64,000 nt of DNA from Entoloma clypeatum (GCA_963565915.1 OY751492.1:186001-250000), one strand, 5' to 3'. Counted from the first letter of the stretch, positions 34,251-44,268 are shown. The notes: a model not told the origin generated them from the sequence alone. Translations and numbers: made by a program.

Positions 34251-34455
34251 GTGGCTCAAAAAACTGCCCCAATGTTTGTGTATTTTTGAGAGATCAACAT
34301 GGTACGGATTGCTGACCTAAGCAGGGGACCTAGGGTGATTGTGTAAACTACTATGACATTGTGGCTTTCGAACGGACCCTGGGTCATGCAATTCAGATAG
34401 AGACCCATTGTGCTATAACCCAAACAAAATGGTCACTCATTAGGGCAGTTTTTTG
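34251..34455. repeat. Tc1 left terminal inverted repeat
   Basis: Matches 36105-36312 in inverted orientation. Its own two ends are also mutually inverted (CTCAAAAAACTGCCCC at the outside, GGGCAGTTTTTTGA at the inside), so each repeat is itself bounded by a short palindromic pair. Confidence 0.8.
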
Positions 34456-34463
34456 ATCCTCTA

Positions 34464-35503
34464 TTATTTTACTATGTAGTACTTTGTATGACCACCTTTT
34501 GCCTTTATAACTGCTTGTATCTGCCTGGGCATACTGTCTATTAGGTTTTGGCATACCTCTAGTGAAATTTCACCCCACTCCTCAGCCAATCTATCCCACA
34601 ACTCATGTACTCCTTTTGGTGGTGTTGGATATTGTTTCAGACAGTGTTTGAGATGTTCCCAGAGGTGTTCGATTGGATTCATGTCAGGAGATTGGGGAGG
34701 TCAGCCAAGAACTTGAATATTGTTGTCTTCAAACCACTGTGTAGCCATTCCCGACATGTGTTTGGGGTCGTTATCTTGCTGGAAGTACCGCTCGCCATCC
34801 ACCATTTCCAACTTTTCAAAGCTTTCCTGAACCCCATTCTCCAAAATTTCACAGTATTGGACCTTGTCCATGTTCCCCTGCACCTCTATGAGCTTTCCCA
34901 CTCCATTCCATCCCATACAACCCCATACCATGAGGTTTCCTCCTCCATGTTTGACAGTAGGTGATGTTGTTCTGTCAGATAGTGGTTCTCCCCTTTGTTT
35001 CCAGATATAGACCTTTCCATCTGATCCAATCCTATTGATCTTGGTCTTATCTGTCCATAGAACTCTTTTCCAGTCCTCCACAGTCCAGTTTTCATAATAT
35101 TTTGCAAACTGAAGGCGCCGTATGCAATGGGCATGTTTGAGAAGAGGAGTTTTCTTCTTTGTAGCGGCATAAAACTGGTTCTCCTTGAGTGCATTTTGGA
35201 CTGTTTGGGGTGTGACAGGGTTGGGGATAATGCCATTAATGGGTGGATAGCCTGAACCACGATGTCAAGCTTTCCAGACTTGATTTGACAAACAATTGAC
35301 TGTTTGTCATGAGCAGACAGCTTGGAGGGACATCCACCAAGATTGTTTTCTTTGTTTTCATCCACTTCTTTGCTGATTCTGCTGATGGTACCCTTCTCTA
35401 GGCCAGTTTTGTCCTTGATTTGACGCTGAGAATAGCCCTCATTGAGGAGAGAAACAACAGAATTGGGTTGAGCAGCAGAGATGGCTTTTGTAAGGGCAAC
35501 CAT
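34464..35503 (-). pseudogene. Tc1-family DDE transposase, frameshifted
   Basis: The N-terminal helix-turn-helix reads EGYSQRQIKDKTGLEKGTIS near 35420. After a frameshift between about 35240 and 35080, the catalytic core reads LWTDKTKINRIGSDGK, then FQQDNDPKHMS near 34775 and SPDMNPIEHLWEHLK near 34680. These are the three acidic positions of the Tc1 DD34E triad. A TGA just before SPDMNP (near 34700) interrupts the frame. A transposase cannot be made from this copy. Confidence 0.85.
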
Positions 35504-36104
35504 CCAATTTCCTCAATCCAACACCTCCAACACCTCCAACCCTCCGACCGTTGTGGTACATCTATTATTTATATTACTATACTTTATGTTTCCTTTCGTT
35601 TCCATCTATCCTTCGACACCTCTGACATCCGACACTTCCGACCTGTCCTCCGCGTCGGAGTGCACATCGGAGCAATGATTTATACCACCACATGCACGCT
35701 TCCGATTTACATATTCCATTCCCATCCCTACTCCCGATCTTTGTTGTATTTCAACATTCTTCTCCTCATTTCCAATTCTCGTCGTCTATATAGCTGTCTA
35801 GCCTGCAAGGGAATCCTCAGAACTTTCTCTTTGGATTTTCCTTGCAAGGTACACCTCGTATTGTACTTCGTAGAGTCTAATTTAACTTTGGATTTCCCTT
35901 GCAAGTCGTCTGACGTCGGAGTCGCTTCAGAGCACTTCAGAGTTGTTGGATTGTAAGGTCGCCCTTACAGCTTTCATAATGGTGATGGTTGAACCAATTT
36001 CAACATGTCAAATTGATACAGATAAGGTCATGTGACTTTGTTCATCCTTCCCACAGTCAATAACCATCTTGCATTGAATCATAAATCCCAGAATAATGAA
36101 AAGT

Positions 36105-36312
36105 GAGGAGAGGGTCAAAAAACTGCCCCAATTTTGTTTGGGTTATAGCACAATGGGTTTTGATCTGAATCACATGACCCAGGGTCTGTTCAAAAGCCAC
36201 AATGTCATACTAGTATACATAATCACCCTAGGTCCCCTGCTTATGTCAGGAATCCATACCATATTGATCTCTCAAAGATACAAAAACATTGGGGCAGCTT
36301 TTTGAGCCACTG
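36105..36312. repeat. Tc1 right terminal inverted repeat
   Basis: Inverted partner of 34251-34455. A third copy with the same inner flank lies at about 42120-42411. Confidence 0.8.
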
Positions 36313-36969
36313 TACCACATCTGGATGATTGACAGAGATGCAACAGATCGTGTCACGGTCCTTCAGGCGACAGCTATGAACAACATGTTGGGTAGGATCT
36401 TGATTACCACTACCGTAAGTGTGCTCAAGGTAGTTGACAATGATGGGCTGAGCGGAGGCAAAGTTGCCAACATTGGTTATAGCGATTTTGAGAGGGTAGA
36501 GGGGTTGTATGTAACGGGGGTGAGCAGAAACAAATGATTGGCCATGAAGAATGGGATATTCACAACACAATCTTTCGACAGCGGACTCTTCCAGGAAATG
36601 GTAGGTGATACTAGTCTTGTTCCTGCCAATCCATGAAGCCTGGGTGTGATAGCCATGGCTCTTGAAGAGATTGTTGAGACTGTCCTTGAGCTCCTGCATG
36701 TGCTGCAAAGACTCGGCATAGAAGGTGAGCTGTCAGGACTTGTCAAACCTGGGGGTGATTTTCCATTTAGCTGTGATGCCTTGAACTCCATCCAGCAGTC
36801 CTCACACCTCGTCCAGGAGATCAGCCCAATGTTGGTCCCGGAGTGATGGAGCAAGTGAGACGCTGACATAGTCAAAGCAGTCCGACAGGGAGGGGGAGGT
36901 AATCCTAAGGGCGGAAATGATGTGTTGAGTCCTTAATTTGCCAACAATTTGCTCCAGATGTGTTAAGTA

Positions 36970-37501
36970 GGTGAAAAGTCGGAGCTTCGTCGGAGTCCGT
37001 TGGAGGTCGGACAAAGGACTGAGGCCGGAGCGGAACTCCGGGAATGCGGAGGAACAACGAAGGGGAGGGACGTGGCTTCAACGTATGTGTTGCGCCGCCG
37101 TTTGTTGGATAAGGTGTCCCAATTTCAGGAGGTCGGAGGAGAGGTCGGAGATGCGGAGGTCCTCGGAAAGATCTCGGTGAGAGACACGTTGACGTGGAAA
37201 TGGTCGGACGACGTCGGAGTTGTGACTCGGACACAGTACTGAGCTCGTCGAAGGGTAACGATGGAGGAAGAGCAGTAGATGAGGATGTTGTCGGCGTATT
37301 GTACCACGGCGAGGATCTCTGGCATGAACGGGGAGTAGAGGAGTGAACTTTGTTGATATTCGAACTGAGGAACTACAGGTATGGTACAAGCTTAAATATC
37401 TAAATGAGATTACTTTACGGAGATGGTCGGAGTAGGTCCGGAGTTGTGGCGTAAGTTGCCAGCGACTGTAACGAACATCGGAGATGTCGGTCAACGGACC
37501 A
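36970..37501 (-). other. CGGAG-rich retroelement debris
   Basis: The minus strand at about 37325-37250 reads MPEILAVVQYADNILIYC, which resembles the Y-x-D-D region of a reverse transcriptase with D changed to N. The stretch has the same CGGAG enrichment as the adjoining Ty3 element, so it is probably a fragment of a related copy. Confidence 0.4.
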
Positions 37502-37682
37502 TGCGGAAAAGGCGATGCATAAGTAAACGGGAATATGAATATGAAATGCATAAAGGCATGGAGTTATGAATATGAAATGCACGATGGCAACATGCGGAGA
37601 TGCGGAGGTAACGGATGTCCGGAAGGTCCGGAAAGTCGGAGGACGATCGGAGTGGATCGGAGATTCGGAGACGGATATAACA
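37502..37682 (-). repeat. Ty3 chromovirus 3' LTR (181 bp)
   Basis: On the minus strand it starts TGTTATATCCGTCTC and ends CCTTTTCCGCA (TG...CA). Six CGGAG and twelve CGG occur on the plus strand within 181 bp. The plus-strand gene starts 81 bp past it. Confidence 0.85.
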
Positions 37683-37763
37683 GTATTCCCCTCTTAGGTC
37701 TGACACCCATGGAAGACCGCGAGAAAATAAACAAGGTCATGTGGTCTCGGTTATTTAACGGAG

Positions 37764-38705
37764 ATGAGCGGCTTTCAAGGGTTTCTTCCAGTTACCACCA
37801 ACATGCCCCAAGGCTTGAGCACACAGCCCCCCCGATCCAGCGCCAACCTAGACGACTCCGAAGAGGAGCTCCTGCGCCGTCTGGCACAGATACGCAAGGA
37901 AAAGGAGGAGGCGGAGGCAAGGAAGAAGGCGGAGGCCGAGAGGAGGGCGAGGGAGGCAGAGGCGAAGAAGAAGGCAGAGGCGGAGGCGGAGGCGGAGAGG
38001 AAGAGGGCGAAGAAGGCGGGGAAACAGAGGGCGGAGAGCGGAGCGGAGGAATCGGAGGTCCGGGGGGAGGCGTGTCAGGCCTGTGCGCAGGCGAAGGTGG
38101 AGTGCAAGTGGCCATTGTGAGTACCCGCTTTTTTTCATCTTCTTTTTCTTACTGACAGTCTCCTTAGGCAGGGGAAAGGCACCGCATGCCAGCGGTGTAA
38201 AGACGGCAAACGGGTTTGCCTGAAAACCGGCGAGACGAGGGCGAAGCGGAAACGGGGGAAGACGGAGGAGGCCGTCGCGGAGGTCGCGGGCCCGAGCGGG
38301 GCAAAGAACTGCTGCGGCGCAGGGGTCGCGGAGGAGCTCCGGGAGCTCCGGGAGGCTCTGGAGGAGAGAGAGGAGCGGTCGGCGAGGGTCGGTTGGGCGC
38401 TGCTCCGGCAGCTGCAAATTTTAAACAACCACCTCGCCTACCGGAACTTCTTGCTGAAGGCGGCGGCTCCGGAGTCGGAGGATGACGGAGGGGAGGCGAA
38501 AAGTGCGGAAGAGGACGAGGAAGAGGACGAGGAGAAGGACGAGGGGTTGGACGAGGGGGAGCTTGCGGAACTGCAAGCGGAGAAAATGGAGGAGGAGAAA
38601 AAGCAGGCGAGGAAAGCGGAGGAAGAAACAGGGGAAAAAACGGAGGAGTCGGAGGAAGGGTCGGAGAATGAGGGTCCGCCGGCCAAAAAGGCCAAAACCC
38701 AGTAG
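37764..38705 (+). CDS. antisense-encoded Zn2Cys6-like coiled-coil protein in Ty3 element
   Basis: Two exons (37764-38116 and 38168-38705; 51-bp intron GTGAGT to CTTAG) join to 891 nt (296 aa) on the strand opposite to pol. Residues 30-95 form a long charged coiled coil (EELLRRLAQIRKEKEEAEAR). Cysteines at 104, 107, 114, 125, 128 and 135 give C-x2-C-x6-C-x10-C-x2-C-x6-C, the spacing of a fungal Zn(II)2Cys6 binuclear cluster, although the first half (CQACAQAKVEC) is less basic than usual. A second heptad-rich helix (EELRELREALEEREE) follows, then an acidic tail ending PPAKKAKTQ. The cluster is completed only by splicing. Its stop lies 59 bp from the pol stop (convergent). A regulatory, DNA-binding role is an inference. 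Confidence 0.65.
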
Positions 38706-38764
38706 CCCCTCCCCCCTCTAGTTTCTTTTCATTATTTTTTGCAATATGAGAGTCTTGCGCGCTT

Positions 38765-41717
38765 CTATAGGTGTGATAAGGGGCCCGGTTTCTCCGGATA
38801 CGCGGAGTGGAAGTCCGCGACTAAGTCCGTCGCGTGTTCGAGTTCCGTGGCGGGTAGCCAGGACTGTTCCTCATCGGTTCCTTCATAGCCTAGCCAACGG
38901 ACTAGGTAGAGCAGTTTGCAAGAACGCCGACGATCCAGTTTGGTGTCAAGGATTTCGGCGATTTCGTATTCCACTTCTCCTTCAACGTCGACCGGAGGAG
39001 GCGGAGTTACTGTCCGGTTCGGAATGTCGTTCGGAACAGATGGCTCCAGCATGGAGATGTGGAAAACGGGGTGAACACCGCGTATGGTGTCCGGAAGTCG
39101 GAGGGTGTAAGAGTGTGTACCATTCCTGGCAAGGATGTCAAAGGGGCCAAGGTACTTTTCAGACAGCTTTTTGGAGGGTCGTGTAGTGCGGAAAAACTTA
39201 GCCTTCACAAAAGCTTGCTGTCCTACTTCGAGCGGAGGGGGCGGAGCACGCCGGAGATCGGCGGGGCCTTGATAACGTCGTTGAGCTTCTAGGATTGTAG
39301 ATTTGAGTTCTTGGTGAAGCTCGTCCAGGTCTACGACGAATTGTCGGGCACGGGCGGATGCGAGATCGCGCTCCGGATGGACGGAGAGGTTCAGATGATA
39401 ACCTTTATTGGCAAAGAAGGGCGAGATCCCGGTCGTAGCACTCGGAGCATTGTTGTACGCGAACTCCGCAAGCGGAAGTAGTTCGGACCAGTTGTCCTGT
39501 TGATAGTTACAGAAAATGCGGAGGTACTGTTCCAAGGTCTGGTTGGTACGTTCGGTTTGACCGTCGCCTTCAGGATGGTAGCCAGAGGTGAAGTGCAGAG
39601 TCATGTTGAGGGCTTTTCCGAGGGAGCGGAAAAAACGGGAGACGAACGTCGGAGGTGACATGCTCCGGTACTCCGTGCTTGGAGAACACATGCAGGATGA
39701 ACAAGGTGGCTAGATCTTCGGAGGTGCAGTGGATCGTAGTTGGAACAAAAATGCTTTGTTTTGTCATTCGGTCAACAATAACAAGGATTGCGTCAAAACC
39801 GCCGGAGGTCGGAAGTGTCTCGATGAAGTCCATGGATATGGAGTTCCACGGAAGGTTCGGAACTGGGAGTTGCTTCAGCATACCATAGGGCTTGTGGCGT
39901 TGGGGTTTAGAGCGCATGCAAGTGGTGCAGGATTTGCAGTATTTTTTGACAAAGTCTCGAACACCAGGCCAAGTATAATCTCGTTGAATGAGACTAACTG
40001 TCTTGTTCTGTCCGGGGTGTCCGGAGAGAATATGGTCGTGCTTGTTGCGGAGGGTGCGGAGCCGGAGGTTATCGGAGTCGGGGACATAAATGCGACCACT
40101 ATGACGGAGGAAACCGTCGGAGTCTACGGACCAGTGCGGTTTGGGCTCCTTGAGATGGTCGGCATAGATTGGGTCGGATGGGAGTGAACGGAGGATGTCG
40201 GAGTGCAACTGTTCAATGTCCATTATGACTGTGGCGCAGAGAACAGGGGTGAACAACTCCGTAGCTCGGAGAGATGCGGACAGCTGTTCTTGGGAAAAGA
40301 CTGGTCGGAAGTTGCTTGGGTTTACCAATGCATAGTCGCTATTCCCCTCTTTGGGATAGACGTCCCATCGTCTAGTCAAAAAGTCCGGCTTGGTACCGAG
40401 ACGTCCGGGGCGGAAGCGAATCAAGAGATTGAACTGAGAGAGGAACTCGGACCACCGGGCCTGTCGGCGGGTGAGAACCTTTGTAGTGGCGAAATACTCC
40501 AGGTTCTTGTGGTCCGTGACAACGTCGATCGGAGCAGCGGAGCCTTCAAGGTAATGTCGCCATACCTTGAATGCTTCATGGATAGCAAGTAACTCCTTGT
40601 CGTGCATGTCGTAGTTGAGTTCCGGGGCGGTGAAGGTGCGGGAGTGGAACGCTACTGGGTGTATCTCCTCGTCGGAGGTCCGGATGGACAAAATAGCACC
40701 AAGTGCGTAGTCGGAGGCGTCCGTCTCGATGATAATAGGTCGATCAGGAATCCAATGAGTGAGGACCGGTGCTTTGGTAAACGCGAGCTTCAACTCGTTG
40801 AACGCACTCCGTGCGGAGTCGGAGAAACGGAACGGAGTACCCTTCCGGGTGAGTCGGGTGAGCGGAACAACGATGTCCGAATAACCGTGGATGAAACGTC
40901 GATAGAAATTTGCGAATCCTAGGAAAGACTGTACGTCCTTCACTTTCCGAGGTTCAGGCCACTCTTGAATGGTCTTCACCTTGGTTTCGGACATGCGGAG
41001 ACCGGAGGGAGAAAGGATGAAACCAAGATATTCGACTGTGTTGACAGAAAATTCGCACTTGTCGGAGCGGACGTAAAGTCTGTTCTTGCGGAGACGTCGG
41101 AGAACTTCCTTGACATCGTCGGGGTGCTTGGCGGGGTCATCGGAGTAAATGAGAATGTCGTCAAGGTAGACCACCACTGTAACATCGAGGAGGTCACTGA
41201 AGATGTCATTCACAAATCGCTGAAAAACAGCAGGGGCGTTGGATAGTCCAAAAGGCATAACAAGCCATTCAAACGATCCATAACGAGTGCGGAAAGCGGT
41301 TTTCCATTCATCTCCGTCGGCAATGCGGACAAGATGATATGCATGCCGGAGATCGAGAGTGGTATAAACACGCGCTTTTCCGGCAGTGGAAAGGAGGTCG
41401 GAGATGAGCGGAAGAGGGTATTGATCCTTCTTGGTAACTTTGTTCAGGCCCCGATAGTCGACGCACAGGCGGAGGGAACCGTCCTTCTTTCGGACAAAGA
41501 GGACCGGAGCGCCATGCGGAGAGCGAGAGGGGCGAATGAAGCCAATGGCCAAATGTTCGTCTATGAAGTTTCGCAGGGCAGATAGTTCGGATTGTGAAAT
41601 GGAGTACATAGGGCCAATAGGGGGAGTCGATCCGTCTTCTAACTCGATGCGGAGGTCATACGGACGATGCGGAAAAGGCGATGCATAAGTAAACGGGAAT
41701 ATGAATATGAAATGCAT
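38765..41717 (-). pseudogene. Ty3 pol: RT, RNase H, integrase, chromodomain; one frameshift
   Basis: The first ATG (about 41717) lies inside the 5' LTR and is in frame with pol: LTR-encoded [11 protein letters not shown] runs into [16 protein letters not shown], the usual start of reverse transcriptase. RT has YLDDILIYS near 41165. RNase H has [13 protein letters not shown] near 40715. Integrase has the HHCC zinc domain ([11 protein letters not shown] to [11 protein letters not shown]) and [10 protein letters not shown] frameshift near 39640-39660, right after HVTSD, removes the usual R-G-x-E-F segment. The second frame then continues ([19 protein letters not shown]) to a C-terminal chromodomain (YEIAEILDTKLD, YLVRWLGYEGTDEEQSWLP), which targets integration to heterochromatin in this group. 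Gag and protease are missing. Confidence 0.88.
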
Positions 41718-41848
41718 AAAGGCATGGAGTTATGAATATGAAATGCACGATGGCAACATGCGGAGATGCGGAGGTAACGGATGTCCGGAAGGTCCGGAAA
41801 GTCAGAGGACGATCGGAGTGGATCGGAGATTCGGAGACGGATATAACA
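41668..41848 (-). repeat. Ty3 chromovirus 5' LTR (181 bp)
   Basis: Matches 37502-37682 with one visible substitution (G to A near 41812). It joins directly to pol at CCGCA/TCGTCCG without a primer-binding site, which points to a deletion from the LTR edge into pol. Confidence 0.85.
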
Positions 41849-42119
41849 AGATGGTCAGCAGCTGATGATGGAGAGTCGCGAGGTAAACGTCAGACAGTGA
41901 GCTCAATGCTGGTAAGGGGCGTGACTTTGGGTTTGTCAGCTAAATTATTGGTAAGCAGTGGTAAATCACCAGAAACAGACGGGGCTTTGTATGGCCCAGG
42001 ACTTGGATTATAGGCCATGAAATACCAGGAGGATCTGGTTATGGGTTAAAAGTGGTAAGAGGTAAGTGGTAAATGGTAAGTGGTGTATGGTGGTGGTGGT
42101 GGTGGTGTTGATGGTTGCA
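41849..42119. repeat. intergenic with GGTAA / GGT simple repeat
   Basis: Between about 42050 and 42113 the plus strand is a degenerate GGTAAGTGGTAAATGGTAAG array followed by a run of GGT triplets. No gene is seen. Confidence 0.7.
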
Positions 42120-42411
42120 GAACCATTTTGTTTATCCTTTCCACAGTCAATAATCATCTTGCATTGAATCATAAATCACAGAAAAATGAAAAGTGAGGAG
42201 AGGGTCAAAAAACTGCTCCAATGAGTGACAATTTTGTTTGCATTATAGCTCAATGGGTTTGATCTGAATCACATGACCCAGGGTCCATTTGAAAGCCACA
42301 ATGTCATAGTAATTTACATAATCACCCTAGGTCCCCTGCTTATATCAACAATCTGTACCACATTGATCTCTCAAAAATACACAAATATTGGGGCACTTTT
42401 TTGAGCCACTG
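42120..42411. mobile_element. solo end of a Tc1 transposon
   Basis: Closely matches the right end of the Tc1 element (36035-36312), including the sub-terminal flank CCACAGTCAATAA and the outer edge GAGCCACTG followed by TA at 42412-42413. No transposase or left end is nearby, so it is a remnant or a non-autonomous derivative. Confidence 0.75.
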
Positions 42412-42413
42412 TA

Positions 42414-42834
42414 CTTTGTGCCAACTGGTTATATGGACCCATGATATAAGTATGTTATGTTATCTCAATATTGCCTTCAAAGGGGTGGCAGGATTAAGCT
42501 GAGAGACCACAGAATTTGTTTTTCAAGTCTGAGAAACCCCCCCTCCCCCCTCCTTTCTATTATAGTATCATTCTCACAAACATTTATTTTTCTGTGAATA
42601 ATATGACACCAAAAAAAATAATTAATTACAACTGTAGCTAATAATGAATTTCTGTGACATCAGTTACTGCTCGCTGCCTTGCAGCTTTGGCAGATCCAAT
42701 TCTTTGGTGCAGATGGGCTCAAAAATGTGCAAGTAGTTTCATTGTACTACTCTATTCAACTGTCAAACGAGTTGCCCAAACTGTTTTGAGGATCCCTCAA
42801 CAATGATATCCACTTTTTCCAGCTTAGACATCCA
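42414..42834. other. AT-rich intergenic region
   Basis: A C-run at 42538-42551 and AT-rich sequence. No coding frame supported. Confidence 0.5.
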
Positions 42835-43254
42835 TTACATCATATTTTCCAGGTGTCGGAATTTATTTTTTGTAACCAGCCGACCCCCCACGTGCGGTTC
42901 GGAATTTGAATTCCGCCACCCCCTTGCTTGCCTTGCTAAATGTGCCCACTGGCATTCTCCGATAGGAACACCCGACATTTCTTTAGTTTTACAATTCAGC
43001 TCAACACAACACGGCCACAGGCAGGGATGATGACTCACTCCAGAGTTTGCATGCTGGATCCGAGCGTACGTGCAACCGAAAGCTGGCCAATGACAGCATT
43101 TCCAGGAAGTTTCTGGTGTGCATTTGTCGCCTTCCTTGATGCACCCGGGTGTTGCTGGTGGTAGTGTTGATGGAGGAGGATGGGAGACTCGTGCTTGGGA
43201 GGCACTCGCGATGCATAGAACGATGGAAAAGACGAGAGCGGGAGAGAAGTGCAT
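42835..43254 (-). CDS. small secreted cysteine-rich protein (knottin-like spacing)
   Basis: From ATG 43254 the protein starts MHFSPALVFSIVLCIASASQ, a clear signal peptide, then a Pro-rich stretch and a Cys-dense region. The first five cysteines follow C-x6-C-x7-C-C-x6-C. Unspliced, the frame runs to 42835 (139 aa) with more cysteines (PCLWPCCVELNCK). If an intron (GTACGC near 43064 to CTAAAG near 42976) is removed, a sixth cysteine follows four residues later, giving the six-Cys inhibitor-knot order, and the frame then ends beyond 42900. Which form is real cannot be decided here. Secretion outside the cell is expected; the role is unknown. Confidence 0.6.
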   Translation of the reverse strand: MHFSPALVFSIVLCIASASQARVSHPPPSTLPPATPGCIKEGDKCTPETSWKCCHWPAFGCTYARIQHANSGVSHHPCLWPCCVELNCKTKEMSGVPIGECQWAHLARQARGWRNSNSEPHVGGRLVTKNKFRHLENMM

Positions 43255-43330
43255 AGCAATGACGATCAAGCCTGAGTGAGTGCAGCGCGCAACGACTCGC
43301 TGTCCGATGGTCGCTAATGCCCTTAGCCTC

Positions 43331-43338
43331 CTTTTATA
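43331..43338 (-). promoter_or_regulatory. TATA box of the secreted-protein gene
   Basis: TATAAAAG on the minus strand, about 77 bp upstream of ATG 43254, a normal spacing for a fungal TATA promoter. Confidence 0.55.
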
Positions 43339-43890
43339 TCCCGAAAGATAGGAGTGAGAATCCGAGCCGACCGCGGAAAAGGTCAGGGATACAGTACCGC
43401 CAGCGACTCGGAGTTGTGTAAGGACGTCCCTTCATCTTGTTGTCCGGCGCGCTTCTGAGTCTCCATACTTATGTTTCGCCGCCAGGATTATCCCACAGGA
43501 TCCCGGATCGTATCGAGGCAACGCGGATGATGCGAGATGCGCGTTGTAGACCTCTGTCTTTACCTCGGTGATACAGAGACAGAAACCCGAGCGGCGCTAT
43601 GTGGATTGACCATTCGCACAACATCCGTCTACCGGCAGCACGGCATCTCACCGAGGCACGCAAACCGGGCCTCACCAAGCTACATTGACCTCAGTGTGCA
43701 GCCAATTGCATGCTATGTTGTGTAGGGACGTGGCCTGTACTGGCCCCATTGACCCACATGTAAGGCGCTGCTCTCAGTCGTCGAACGTTTCCGCCTTCAC
43801 GGCGGACAGTGCGTGCAGGGCCGTCACTCTGTGAGTCGCCGTTCAATCGCCTCAACCAGCACCCGTTTCCTGTTACACGCCTAACAAACA
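43339..43890. other. intergenic, nothing recognised
   Basis: Short overlapping frames only; no domain or splice model. Confidence 0.45.
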
Positions 43891-44268
43891 TCATTTACCG
43901 GCGCAATCTTGAGCACATGGAGAATCGCGATTCATGCTTGGTACCGCGCGGCCCCAGGCTGGGAAGTCCTCCGATCCTTCGGCGAGGGCAGAAGCATTCT
44001 CTGAGCCCGTTGCTGTGCCACCCCCTTGGTTCCAACAGCAGCACTTTATCGACATCCCGCAACGCACCACCGCAAGCGCGCGGCGAGAAACCTGTAGTAC
44101 CACCTGGATCGGCTCCCCCAGCGACGCTTCGTTTTCAATCGCGCAGTGGCTCGTCTTCGAGTTGGTCGAAATAGTATGCTGTCCCATTTTTTCGAGCATA
44201 GACCATCTGGGCGCGACTTTGGGGTGGTTGTGGTAGGCGTGGAGAGGCGAGGATGTGGTTTTTGTCAT
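43891..44268 (-). CDS. hypothetical protein, 125 aa
   Basis: Open from ATG 44268 to 43891, divergent from the thioesterase-like pseudogene on its right. It includes a Cys-rich patch (GMSIKCCCWNQGGG). No family is recognised; it may be a chance frame. Confidence 0.25.
   Translation of the reverse strand: MTKTTSSPLHAYHNHPKVAPRWSMLEKMGQHTISTNSKTSHCAIENEASLGEPIQVVLQVSRRALAVVRCGMSIKCCCWNQGGGTATGSENASALAEGSEDFPAWGRAVPSMNRDSPCAQDCAGK

Larger units (their letters stand above)
34251..36312 (-). mobile_element. Tc1/mariner transposon with about 200-bp inverted repeats
   Basis: The ends are inverted copies of each other for about 200 bp (34251-34455 against 36105-36312; outermost CAGTGGCTCAAAAA on the right, TGGTGGCTCAAAAA on the left). 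TA dinucleotides flank it at 34249-34250 and 36313-36314. The transposase gene between is on the minus strand and broken. Removing the element and one TA restores an open LINE frame, which confirms the borders. Confidence 0.85.
32857..36965 (-). mobile_element. LINE (non-LTR) fragment, ORF1 and endonuclease, split by Tc1
   Basis: Read on the minus strand: a long ORF1-like frame from about 36960 (HLEQIVGKLRTQHIISALRI and QHMQELKDSLNNLFKSHGYH) to 36315, interrupted by the Tc1 element. It resumes at 34248 (IISDPFLAFRGTSLNVCSPI) with a Gln/Asn-rich helical region near 34000. An endonuclease-like domain follows at 33380-32860 (IALNTNCLANPIKIANINDF, FVLGETKN, WTIAGDCNTT), showing the E-T and D-x-N motifs of the exonuclease-endonuclease-phosphatase fold. 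Reverse transcriptase is missing. The left end is truncated near 32857 and the right end meets CGGAG-rich sequence at about 36970. Confidence 0.7.
37502..41848 (-). mobile_element. Ty3/gypsy chromovirus, gag and protease deleted, CGGAG-rich
   Basis: Two 181-bp LTRs in direct orientation (41668-41848 and 37502-37682; I count one difference) bracket a minus-strand pol gene. Pol begins directly at the inner edge of the 5' LTR with reverse transcriptase, so gag and protease are absent. Between pol and the 3' LTR lies an antisense two-exon gene. The five bases next to the outer LTR edges differ (GACCA and AGATG), so no target duplication is seen. CGGAG is strongly over-represented on the plus strand throughout. 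Confidence 0.85.

Noticed and set aside
34251..34455. The three 200-bp repeats (34.3, 36.1-36.3, 42.2-42.4 kb) as independent MITEs
   Set aside because: The first two are inverted around a transposase with TA duplications outside, so they are the ends of one Tc1 element. Only the third could be a MITE-like relic.
37792..38115. Minus-strand Pro/Ser-rich frames opposite the Zn2Cys6-like gene
   Set aside because: Low-complexity complement of Lys/Glu-rich codons, with no start, domain or splice logic.
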